Assembly (NCBI RefSeq): GCF_019649055.1
Contig: NW_026570223.1
Location: forward strand, 2,728,001 to 2,792,000
Direction: 5' to 3'
From: Paramacrobiotus metropolitanus
Lineage: Eukaryota; Tardigrada; Eutardigrada; Parachela; Macrobiotidae
Length of the DNA stretch: 64,000 bases
Shown here: positions 50,901 through 62,900 of the stretch, piece after piece
Layout of the letters: every line of letters begins with the position of its first letter
How positions within the stretch are numbered: the stretch's first letter is position 1
Notes under the pieces: model-generated
Databases searched by the model: none
What the model was told of the DNA's origin: nothing
The model's input: only the letters and a program-made list of their open reading frames with translations
Position numbers and translations under genes: made by a program

Positions 50901-52642
50901 AATCGGCCATCCCGCGCTCATCAGCTATACTCACCTGCACAAGTCGAAACAGTCGTGTTATAAATGCGTACGACGTATTAATTCTTGTATTAACTATATT
51001 TTTCGTTATTACGAGTATACATGTACTGCTACTGCACTTCCACAACCAAAACAGTAAGGCGACAAAAAAGGAACCAATTCAAGTACTTCGTAAATAATAT
51101 TAATATAGCAAATAGGGTGCAAAAAGTACTTGTACAATATCTCTACCTGTAAACACATTGCGAAATACCGTATTACAAATTTTAATCGCTAGCAACATTC
51201 CTAATTAAACGCGTTACCGACTAAAGATGGGTCAAAACCAAGCATCTCAAAAAGTACGGCGTAAATTTACGTGAATACTTCAGTCTGCGATATGTATCTT
51301 GAGAAACTGAAGTACTGCTGTAGGGAATTATTTACCTAGGTCAACTGCGGTATTCCCGTATGCGGAACTTAATATAAGAGAAAGTAACAACCCAGGCGAA
51401 ATTTGGGCAGATACAAGTACGGAACGTACCTGTTGTACTCCATTTGCTTCCCTGAAGGGAAAATCGTTTGACTCTTCTGTCGACGGATGTTGTGTTGTGT
51501 GATAAAATATCTGGTACTCCGCAGCGCGGCAAATTCATTACTTCCATTGTTGCGGTGTCCATTTCGCCTACGCGACAATAAGAATATTATAAGTACGTAG
51601 TTTAGTCAGAGTTTTTATAATAAGCATTGCCGATTTAGCAGGAGGTGACGGCAATATTTTACTCGCGTATTAAACTGCATACACTTAATTTCAAATTCTT
51701 GTGTACCACTAATTGCTTTTTCTAAAACAGCTGATTTGCATTTCATTTTTATAGCTGCGCGTACTGAACACAAGTCAAACCAAAAACTCACCCTACTGTA
51801 GATTTCATTCACCCTACTGTAGATTTTGGTGGTGTAAATGGTTAAAAGTGATTCCGTATACGATACGATGAAGCGATCGTCATTATTATGAGGAAGTTTA
51901 AAAAAATCGCAACAGATTTAAGCTTTATAACATTTAAGCTTTAAAGTTTACCTGCTGTCCTCACTACCGAAGTACAATATTTGTATTTTACGCTTACACA
52001 CGAGTAAATGTTTAGATTAGCCAATGTCCCAAAACAAGGTAATTCATGGTGAAGAACTTTCGAAAGTACTGTATAATCATTGTTAGATTCATTTAAGGCG
52101 TTCTTACGTTCAAATTTGTTGTAAGGGTACATTTTAAGTTGTGCGTTTTTAAAAAAATATGATAGAATTATGTACTCGTATATAACGTTGACATAAATAT
52201 TTCTGCAGCTGCTGCATCTGTAGCGCTCGTATAATTAACACCCCACGCTTCGTGTGGACAGTGTATGCGCAATAATAGTTTGCTTGCTGCAAGCACTTAC
52301 CGGTTTGCTCAAGACCGGCAAATTTTTGAAAGGCCTTCAACGCCTCGACAATACTGGAATATGAGAAGAAGGCTTGTGACGAGATTTGAGCAACTGGCTT
52401 CAAATATCCATAGCGTGTTAAATATTGCTGTAACAATAGTTTGTAAACGATACGGCATCTTCTTGTTGTTTATGACCTGTCGTCAAGAACTTAAGCGTTG
52501 ACACTTTAGTCAAAATTGATACACATGGTCTTACAGAGGCCTGATATTCGGTCCGTATCGGTGCAAACGAATAAAACTTTAGCTCCACACAGAAGACGTA
52601 TAGTAATCCTAACAACAACAGCCATCGTACAGAACCCAACAT
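47983..52642 (-). CDS. Secreted matrix metalloproteinase with hemopexin domain
   Basis: Nine exons join in frame: 52642-52535, 52427-52301, 51567-51430, 50883-50650, 50565-50515, 50442-49912, 49052-48916, 48629-48488 and 48338-47983 (607 aa). In order: signal peptide ([17 protein letters not shown]); peptidoglycan-binding-like propeptide ([25 protein letters not shown]); cysteine switch PRCGVPD (C94); furin-type RVKR at 110-113 just before FSLQGSKW; M10 catalytic domain with [10 protein letters not shown] and the zinc site [11 protein letters not shown] (H229, H233, H239) plus Met-turn M247; a long Pro/Gly-rich hinge; and four hemopexin blades closed by Cys in MPDICMMD and WWFGCDA. No membrane anchor is evident. 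Furin activation is unusual among secreted MMPs of vertebrates but known (MMP11, MMP28). It should cleave extracellular matrix proteins. Confidence 0.96.
51568..52300 (-). other. Intron 2 of the matrix metalloproteinase gene
   Basis: A 733-bp AT-rich intron between the propeptide helix exon and the cysteine-switch exon; phases match (1/1). It includes a short tandem duplication of CACCCTACTGTAGATTT near 51790-51826. No nested gene was seen. Confidence 0.8.
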
Positions 52643-53146
52643 AGTGCATCACAAATAACCGATCAAAACCAGTCCTCTGCCTGGAACGAAACATGCAATC
52701 TTCCTTCTGGTGGCGACACATTGATAAAGGTCATCGTATCCGCATGTTCGCGTTTACGGTCGCATGCAACAGCATTAAACCAGGCAGACGTCTCAATTGC
52801 TGATTACATTAAGATACTCGTAGTACATAATCGTAATAATTATGACGATCACGATATATGGAGCAGAAACCACGGAAGATAGCAAACCAGCACATTATCT
52901 GAGCAATCTCGCTGTACGCAGCATAGCGATCCGGGTTTCCGTGCTCCAAACGGTGATGATGGTTAACAACAGCTACCACAAAAAATCTATCAGACTGTAA
53001 TGTTCATCAGCTTCCTCTGGCTGTAAACAACCGGCCGGACATAACAAGGAAATTTAATCTACCCACCGATCATTGTAATGTTACTAGTTAGCCTTGACGT
53101 ATGAAATATTATCAAGCGTGTATGAATTCTGTGCTGGACGGGCTAG
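52643..53146. other. Intergenic region upstream of the metalloproteinase gene
   Basis: Contains the presumed promoter of the MMP gene (reading left) and possibly upstream exons of the cysteine-rich sequence that follows. No signal peptide exon or other gene could be assigned. Confidence 0.45.
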
Positions 53147-53510
53147 AGTAACGGTCGCCGTTATGGCCGTTCTTTGCAACGTCAATATGGAGTTCGACCG
53201 CAAGACCTTATCGAACTTTCTTCGAGTATCGCCGATACGGCCGGAAATCCATGGAGTTTATGGTGCGGTAATTTGGTTACCGTGCATGTTCGTTTGGAAA
53301 CTGATGCCTATCCATATTATTGTCGACAGATTTGCCGTTGTAGATGCTTGGCCCTGCATGCATGCCGGTACACCGCTTTAATATACCCAGACGCCAACCA
53401 ATCACAATTGTTGCTTGGGTGAAAACTTGGGACTGCATGGCGCCATTTGCGATGTCCGGCGCTATGATGGTCTTGATAACTCGCTTGAAGAGAAACTTGT
53501 GGTTTTATAG
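53147..53510 (+). pseudogene. Cysteine-rich secreted-protein-like sequence with an apparent frame break
   Basis: After an AG at 53145-53146 the frame reads 91 codons with protein-like composition (RPQDLIELSSSIADTAGNPW, LVTVHVRLETDAYPYYC and a CRQICRCRC cluster) to a TGA at 53420. A +1 frame then continues at the same place with another protein-like stretch (GENLGLHGAICDVRRYDG) to a TAG at 53508-53510, directly followed by AATAAA. Both halves look coding and a GGG run sits at the junction. This could be a frameshifted pseudogene, an assembly indel, or an unrecognised tiny intron. The clustered CxC/CxxC pattern suggests a small secreted cystine-rich factor, but I recognise no family. The upstream start exon was not found. 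Confidence 0.35.
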
Positions 53511-53516
53511 AATAAA
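53511..53516 (+). promoter_or_regulatory. Candidate polyadenylation signal AATAAA
   Basis: The hexamer starts at the base right after the TAG at 53508-53510. This supports the idea that the cysteine-rich sequence is the 3' end of a real or recently real gene. Confidence 0.4.
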
Positions 53517-53906
53517 GTAAAGAAGTTGGACCTGCTAGAAATGTGCAGTGGTTTCTTAATTTTGCCTTTTCAGCAAACATGACATACGCGTGGCTTAAAG
53601 CTATTCCACAGTACATGTATCCACAAAACATTAAAAACTGCTGGAAAAGCTATGAAATCTGCTGTAACGAATAAAATTCCGTAGTGATTCATTATAAAAC
53701 ACCACATCAGGGCCTTCCAGGCGGAATTCGGCTAAAGATGCTTAATCGAATGCTAATGTGGACGAATGTCGCGCGGCTGCGACAAATGTGCGTTGCAAAC
53801 CGACCAGCTCGGTGTATAACAACAATCAAGAAGTATATTAAGGAATGACGAGAGAAAATTGACCGTCTTTTGGTAGGGTTCAATATTGGAACGACGTTAG
53901 TCCAAA
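53517..53906. other. Presumed promoter/leader of the tandem hemopexin-like mucin gene
   Basis: The 390 bp upstream of the ATG at 53907 contain no coding feature I can support. The 5' leader and promoter of the downstream gene are expected here; no core promoter element was recognised with confidence. Confidence 0.4.
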
Positions 53907-56900
53907 ATGAAGTCTCTAATATTGTTAACCTTTACCGCAGCCCTTTCATACAATGCCGTTTTATTGTCGGCCCAGACAACTGTCGAAAGCCCACCGACTG
54001 GTATAACTTACTGTTCCTTACGCCGCCTATTATTTATTTACTTTTTAACGATTTCTGATTCGGGATTTCGCAATTGCGGCGTGGTTAATTTTGTTACTGG
54101 TTTCTTGCTCTTTTATTTTGACGATGCGATTGGATAACTGTTTTCTGTGGTTATAGACTTCGGTTGCACGAAACCTTTCGATGCAGTGGATTTAGGTCCT
54201 GACAATTTGTACTATTTTTTCATTGGATCATACCTGTATACCGTAGAGTGAGTGGACACTGGACATATTGTGATGAACATTTAAGCTATTCATCACGAAT
54301 TTATACAATCAACGCTTTCGTAAATGATTTCCATGTAATTAATGCATACACCGCTTGGATTATGGAATGACTGTTGTTTTTCATAGCTCAACTACCAATG
54401 CTACAGTTGGACCACGTCTTATTTCGGATTACTTCCAAGGCGTCTCATTGCCTATTTTAGCCGCGTTTACCATCGGACCTTTGAATGCGGCCATGTACAT
54501 TATTGATGTAAGTGGCCCTTACTTTTCGGATCTGTATAACAATCCATACAAATATGTCGTTTTATATTTTAATCATGAATAAATGCCAATTTACTATCAT
54601 AAATTTGCCAGGTTAAAACGGCAAACAATATCTCGAATATTAATGCTGTACATTCTTTTGGTAATGAGTACTTTATACTACAAGGAATTAAAATCGTCAT
54701 ATCCTATGGTGCGACGATATAATAGAATAGATACAATTGTACGTAGTTCAGTAGTTGTATCAAACGCAAATCGTTTTTGTAAGAAAATGTTTATAACTTA
54801 CATGTTTTATTCATTTGTTAGCACAGCACAAATATACAGTATTAATCTATGAAGTTAATAAGAATTGCTAAATAGTTAAATTGTTCATCGCCATAGAGTG
54901 ATCCTGTTAATAATCTCAAACGATACAAATTTACCACTTCGGCGCCGCATCCAGTGGACGGTGTAGCGGTATCCGCATCTTCAAAGTTCATGAGCGGTCT
55001 TCCTAATCCGATCAAAGCGGCTCTTACGACGTACCAACCAGCGCGGGTTTATTTATTCGGAGGTTCTTCCAGTTCACCAACAATATACATCTACAATTTT
55101 AACCCAAACGCTGCAGTCTTCACTTACTCCCAGCAGTACACGCCGTCGCAGTGGGCATGGGGTGGAGCTGATATTAATAGTGCAACTATGTTCTATAATG
55201 CTTCCGACGGTACAAAAACATCGAATTATCTCTATCATTCAGGCGGTTCGGTTGCAGCGTTAAACAGCGGATTAACTGCGGTACGTTCACGGTATTTTTC
55301 TTATTAGATTCAATCCAGTGCTTTCGCAAGTAAGTCAATAACCCTCTGTGATGCAGTACATGTCCCCGAGTTCCCCGACGCCCATGAACAGTTGTCCCTC
55401 ATGGCTGCCACCACAGTTAAGCGGTTGTTGTCAAAGCCCTACTACCACGTTAACCACAACGCTTGCGACCACTACGACCCCAGCAGCAAGCACCACCACG
55501 TCTGGTAAGCCTCTAAATCTAGCTTTGACAACTCGACTACCTCGACCAAATCGTTACTCGAAAAACAAAAGGTCACCAAGCTGCGGTCGCTTATTGCGGT
55601 ATTTTGCGCAAAGTATTTTCGATTTTAACTCGTCATATCGCCTGCATGAAGTTAACTAAAGACAGCAAAACTGCAAGAGCTCTTTTAAACCGTTGACGCA
55701 AAATCTGAATGAAAATATAACGATGTATGCATAATACATAAACACTTACAGCGAGAGATCGTATTATGTCAGGGCCAGTCAGGCCGCCGCAGGACCAGAA
55801 GGTCACGCTTTGCGCGATGCATTCATTTGAGCGTACTCAGAGTAGTAAAAATACAATTTTGAAATACTTACTCCCTAGAGTAGAGTAGAGGAGTGGAGTC
55901 CCTTCTGTACATGCATGTACTGCAAATTGTAAGTACTATGTATTATGGTGGAGCTGCTCCTCCATCTTTGAGATTTCGAAAACAGCGTACAGCGGCTGTA
56001 GTCTCGATTTTTGTTTTTGAAAAGCACAGGTTTATTTACTTTTTTACTGCAAGTGTCACGAAGTTAAATCGTACGCGTACCTCAAGTTCTCAACACACTT
56101 ATCGTACTCAACGTCAACGTAGTTGTAAACCTATACTTACGCGTATCCTACCGCTTCGTACGTGATAAAATTTGGATTAATAATAAGCACATAAATTATA
56201 CCTATTAGGCTGTTACTAATTACAATGTATCTTATACCAGGTTAAAATACGTACGGTTGTTGGAAGAGTTGATGCGAAGGCCATGTGCCATAGCATGCCG
56301 TCAGCGGACAGCGGCATGCTATGGCCCATGGCTGCTGCATGGAAACAAAAAAACATTAATTTTGATGAAAAAATTTTACTGAACACTATCGAATGTTTTC
56401 ACGCAGTTGGTTCTGATTTATAAAATGGGTACGACCTTATCAATAATGAGAATTGCTATGGTAGTATAATGCAACAAGTGAACTGGAGAATTTCTGCCAT
56501 TGTTACTGATATTAATTTTCATTACAGTACTTATTATTTCACACCTAGGTCCTTGCGCAAATGGTTACGACGCCGTGGACTTAGCTCCGGATAACAAGTA
56601 TTATTTTTTCACTGGATCCACGGTTTCCACTGTTGAGTAAGTTTCGCTTCGTTATGGCTAGACCTTCAGCTGTCGCTCTGGAGCTGCGAATTTGCAAACT
56701 TGTACTTTGCTTTCAATGATTAAAGCCAACAAGAAATTACTGTCCTTTTGCAGGAAGCTGACGCCTGACACACCTACAACTGCAGTACCAATCAGTACTT
56801 TGTTCCAAAACATTACCGGTCGAGTAATTGCGGTATTTTCAACTGGGCCATCTCCTGCTTTGGCCAGAATGTACATCATTGATGTAAGCATAAATGTGTA

Positions 56901-59900
56901 TGTGCTACTACAGGCACAGTCCACATATAGAGTTTACGGTTGTTGATGTTGTATTAACTTATTTAGTCCCATGCGACCACACCGGTCAAAATCTTCCGAA
57001 TGACGGATCAAGTGCCCCGTGGTCCCTTAACCATAACAGATTTCAGCCTTTTCCCTTCAGCAGCCGCGAATATCCCGATGCCTCTCCTGTCGGCGTTTTC
57101 CTCAATTAATCCGGCTCGCGTCAACTTTATCGGTGGTTTACCGGGCAATAGGAAAGTAGGGTCGTACACATACTACCTGGCCGGGGGAACGTTCACTCCG
57201 ATGGGTACAACGACTGTCCTGCATTCGGCGTGGAATGATGATATCACGGCAGCTACAATGCATTACAACACCAACGGCGGAGCCATTACATACTATGGAT
57301 TTTCACAGTATCAGACTGCACGATTGGATGCGGCTTCAACTGTAAGTCAGCCAGACAACCAACGAAAGGGGCAGATTAGGTCTTCATCTCTTATGGGCCA
57401 TAGGTTCAAATAGGACCTACGGATAGTGGAACTTGTCCGACGTGGCAACCCAGCATGTTCAGCAGTTGTTGTAGCAGTATGACATCCGTGGCCACGACCA
57501 CACCGGTACCAGCTACCACAACAATTCCACCACCACAGCGTTAGTGCGGATAATAGAATGCGCACCAAGCTTTCTGGCAAACGGTTTCATGCGAGTTGGT
57601 TTTGTAGCATTCTCCTGTACGACCACTCCAGATGCTATTGATTTGGCACCCGATAGCCAGTACTACTTTTTCGTCGGTTATTACTTCTACACAGTGCAGT
57701 AAGTTGGATATTGTTGAAGTTTAATTAGCACTGTATATCGTGATGGATTAGAAGTTCTGAAAGAAAGCAACAATATGATTTTGAAAAAATTTATGTTTAT
57801 GAAGACATTGTTTATAATTTATATTTATAATGATAATTTATAACTGACTGTGACTGACTGTGCGTTCTAGTAAAACAACGAAAGTTATGGCTGGCCCAAC
57901 GTTGATCACTTCCAAGTTCGGTCAGATTGTCCCGCCAGTTATTGCGGCCTTCAGTATTGGGCCGATGAATGCCAAAATGTACCTGATTGATGTAAGAGTT
58001 TCATGCCAATAATTTCTATGGAAAATCTTTTAGCGTTGCAATTAATTTTTAGAGCTCTGCCACAGCAAACGTGAAGCAATACGAAAAGATCGATGTTACC
58101 TCGAGCTCTCCCTTACAACCTACTGCAAGCAAGATGCTTGAACAATTTTTCCCTAGTGGAAGCACAATTCCCAAACCACTGACAGCCGCTATGAGTACCT
58201 TTATTCCAGCAAGAGTCTACTTTTTCGGCGGTCTTCCGCGTACAGCAGCCATGTATTCATTTAATACAGCGACGGCAGCCTTCGCGTCATTATCTACCTC
58301 CTCGAATTTAGCTCAAAAATGGAATGTCGATGTTCAAGCAGCTACCATGCATTTTTACCCGAATAACGGGTCATATGGTTTCTTCGCATTTGGAAAAACT
58401 GACGCAGTCCAACTCAATTCCAATATAGAGGTAAGGAAATACATGATTTACAAGATAATCGTTTCCAATATGCTAACGCTAACTGACTACAACGTGACCT
58501 CAACTAGTATTGAATCTGAGGTTTGATTTCCTTGTAAAATTACTCTTCACAACAAAATATAATAAAAATGTTTAAAAGGTTTTCCAAGGCCCCGCTAGCA
58601 ACGCTAACTGTCCCACATGGATGCCCGCTCTTCTCATACCAGCATGCTGCGGATCTGCGACCACAATCGCATCCAGCACTCTCAACACCATACCCGCTAC
58701 GCCGACAACGACACCAACTACCACAATCACCACCACGCCGACAACGACATCAACTACCACAACGTCGACGACTACCACTACGTCGGCTACTACATCCACT
58801 ACGACAGACACAACAACGCCGACTACCACGTCAACTACAACGGACACCACCACACCGACAACGACATCAACTACCACAGATACCAGCACGTCGACGGCTA
58901 CAACCACGCCGACGACATCAACTACAACGGACACCACCCCGTCGACAACTACATCCACTACCACTGACACAACCACGCCGACTTCTACGTCAACTACTAC
59001 GGATACCACAACGTCGACGGCTACCACCACGCCGACAACTACGTCAACTACAACGGACACCACCACGCCGACAACGACATCAACCACAACGGACACCACC
59101 ACGCCGACAACGACATCACCCACAACGGACACCACCACGCCGACAACGACATCAACCACAACGGACACCACCACGCCGACAACTACATCCACTACGACTG
59201 ACACAACCACGCCGACTACTACGTCAACTACAACGGACACCACCACACCGACAAGTACATCCACTACGACTGACACAACCACGCCGACTACTACGTCAAT
59301 TTCTACGGATACCACAACGTCGACGGCTACCACCACGGCGACTGCTACGTCAACCACTACCGATACCACAACTACAACGGACACCACCACACCGACAACG
59401 ACATCAACTTCTACGGATACCACAACGTCTACAGGTACCACCACGCCGACGACATCAACTACAACGGACACCACCACGTCGACAACTACATCCACTACGA
59501 CTGACACAACCACGCCGACTTCTACGTCAACTACTACGGATACCACAACGTCGACGGCTACCACCACGCCGACAACTACGTCAACTACAACGGACACCAC
59601 CACGCCGACAACGACATCAACTACTACGGATACCACAACGTCGACGGGTACCACCACGCCGACCACTACATCCTCTACGACAGACACAACAACTCCGACT
59701 ACTACGTCAACTACAACGGACACCACCACGCCGACGACGACATCAGCCACAACGGACACCACCACGCCGACAACGACCTCAACCACAACAGACACGTCCA
59801 CGCCGACAACGACATCAACCACAACGGACACCACCACGCCGACAACTACATCCACTACGACTGACACAACCACGCCGACAACGACATCAACCACAACGGA

Positions 59901-62900
59901 CACCACCACGCCGACAACGACATCAACCACAACGGACACCACCACGCCGACAACTACATCCACTACGACTGACACAACCACGCCGACTACTACGTCAATT
60001 TCTACGGATACCACAACGTCGACGGCTACCACCACGGCGACTGCTACGTCAACCACTACCGATACCACAACTACAACGGACACCACCACACCGACAACGA
60101 CATCAACTTCTACGGATACCACAACGTCTACAGGTACCACCACGCCGACGACATCAACTACAACGGACACCACCACGTCGACAACTACATCCACTACGAC
60201 TGACACAACCACGCCGACTTCTACGTCAACTACTACGGATACCACAACGTCGACGGCTACCACCACGCCGACAACTACGTCAACTACAACGGACACCACC
60301 ACGCCGACAACGACATCAACTACTACGGATACCACAACGTCGACGGGTACCACCACGCCGACCACTACATCCTCTACGACAGACACAGCCACGCCGACTA
60401 CGACAACTACAACGGTTACGACATCGACGACCACGGACACGACCACCAGTACTGACACAACGTCCACGTCCACGGACACGACCACCAGTACTGACAGGTA
60501 ACTTAGCGGCGACGGGACTTGTAACATTGAGATTGTGTTTCTGAGTGCGGTCGGCCGAATGGAATGTTTTGGAGAATAGCAAAGCCCCCGGTTTTAGCAC
60601 GCAGGAAAGAGTAGGCAGTCGAGAACGGGTTGGGAGTCTGACATAACGCGCTTAGCTCCAAGAGGGTAGTGGATTAGTCGGAGCAGTGAGAAAAATCGTT
60701 GAGCACATGCTGGCCTAGCGCCAGCCGGTCTTAGGCTAGCAGCCAAAAGCATCATGATCACAGGGAGTGCTGACCGGCATGTTGTATCTTTGCTGCAGCA
60801 CTACCGACACAACAACCACTCCCACCACGACAGACACGACAACAACCGCGACCAGTACTGATACGACAACGGACACTACCACAACTGACACGACGACAAG
60901 CACCGCCAGTACGTCGACGGACACTAGCACCGATACCAGCACGTCTACAGTGTCCAGTACGGATACTACCACTGACACGACATCGACGTCCACGGACACG
61001 ACCACCAGTACTGACACAACGTCCACGTCCACGGACACGACCACCAGTACTGACAGGTAACTTAGCGGCGACGGGACTTGTAACATTGAGATTGTGTTTC
61101 TGAGTGCGGTCGGCCGAATGGAATGTTTTGGAGAATAGCAAAGCCCCCGGTTTTTGCACGCAGGAAAGAGTAGGCAGTCGAGAACGGGTTGGGAGTCTGA
61201 CATAACGCGCTTAGCTCCAAGGGGGTAGTGGATTAGTCGGAGCAGTGAGAAAAATCGTTGAGCACATGCTGGCCTAGCGCCAGCCGGTCTTAGGCTAGCA
61301 GCCAAAAGCATCATGATCACAGGGAGTGCTGACCGGCATGTTCTATCTTTGCTGCAGCACTACCGACACAACAACCACTCCCACCACGACAGACACGACA
61401 ACAACCGCGACCAGTACTGATACGACAACGGACACTACCACAACTGACACGACGACAAGCACCGCCAGTACGTCGACGGACACTAGCACCGATACCAGCA
61501 CGTCTACAGTGTCCAGTACGGATACTACCACTGACACGACATCGACGTCCACGGACACGACCACCAGTACTGACACAACGTCCACGTCCACGGACACGAC
61601 CACCAGTACTGACAGGTAACTTAGCGGCGACGGGACTTGTAACATTGAGATTGTGTTTCTGAGTGCGGTCGGCCGAATGGAATGTTTTGGAGAATAGCAA
61701 AGCCCCCGGTTTTTGCACGCAGGAAAGAGTAGGCAGTCGAGAACGGGTTGGGAGTCTGACATAACGCGCTTAGCTCCAAGGGGTAGTGGATTAGTCGGAG
61801 CAGTGAGAAAAATCGTTGAGCACATGCTGGCCTAGCGCCAGCCGGTCTTAGGCTAGCAGCCAAAAGCATCATGATCACAGGGAGTGCTGACCGGCATGTT
61901 GTATCTTTGCTGCAGCACTACCGACACAACAACCACTCCCACCACGACAGACACGACAACAACCGCGACCAGTACTGATACGACAACGGACACTACCACA
62001 ACTGACACGACGACAAGCACCGCCAGTACGTCGACGGACACTAGCACCGATACCAGCACGTCTACAGTGTCCAGTACGGATACTACCACTGACACGACAT
62101 CGACGTCCACGGACACGACCACCAGTACTGACACAACGTCCACGTCCACGGACACGACCACCAGTGCTGACAGGTAACTTAGCGGCGACGGGACTTGTAA
62201 CATTGAGATTGTGTTTCTGAGTGCGGTCGGCCGAATGGAATGTTTTGGAGAATAGCAAAGCCCCCGGTTTTTGCACGCAGGAAAGAGTAGGCAGTCGAGA
62301 ACGGGTTGGGAGTCTGACATAACGCGCTTAGCTCCAAGGGGGTAGTGGATTAGTCGGAGCAGTGAGAAAAATCGTTGAGCACATGCTGGCCTAGCGCCAG
62401 CCGGTCTTAGGCTAGCAGCCAAAAGCATCATGATCACAGGGAGTGCTGACCGGCATGTTCTATCTTTGCTGCAGCACTACCGACACAACAACCACTCCCA
62501 CCACGACAGACACGACAACAACCGCGACCAGTACTGATACGACAACGGACACTACCACAACTGACACGACGACAAGCACCGCCAGTACGTCGACGGACAC
62601 TAGCACCGATACCAGCACGTCTACAGTGTCCAGTACGGATACTACCACTGACACGACATCGACGTCCACGGACACGACCACCAGTACTGACACAACGTCC
62701 ACGTCCACGGACACGACCACCAGTACTGACAGGTAACTTAGCGGCGACGGGACTTGTAACATTGAGATTGTGTTTCTGAGTGCGGTCGGCCGAATGGAAT
62801 GTTTTGGAGAATAGCAAAGCCCCCGGTTTTTGCACGCAGGAAAGAGTAGGCAGTCGAGAACGGGTTGGGAGTCTGACATAACGCGCTTAGCTCCAAGGGG

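Noticed and set aside
58572-60527. 651-codon Val-rich ORF on the minus strand
   Set aside because: It is the mirror of the ACN/GAC/TCN minisatellite; composition is almost only V, S, D and it has no domain, while the plus-strand T/S/D frame joins spliced exons on both sides.
58568-60544. 658-codon Arg/Pro/Gln-rich ORF on the plus strand
   Set aside because: Same minisatellite in another register; its frame does not join to the upstream hemopexin-like exon (CPTW...CC) or to the downstream 258-nt exons.
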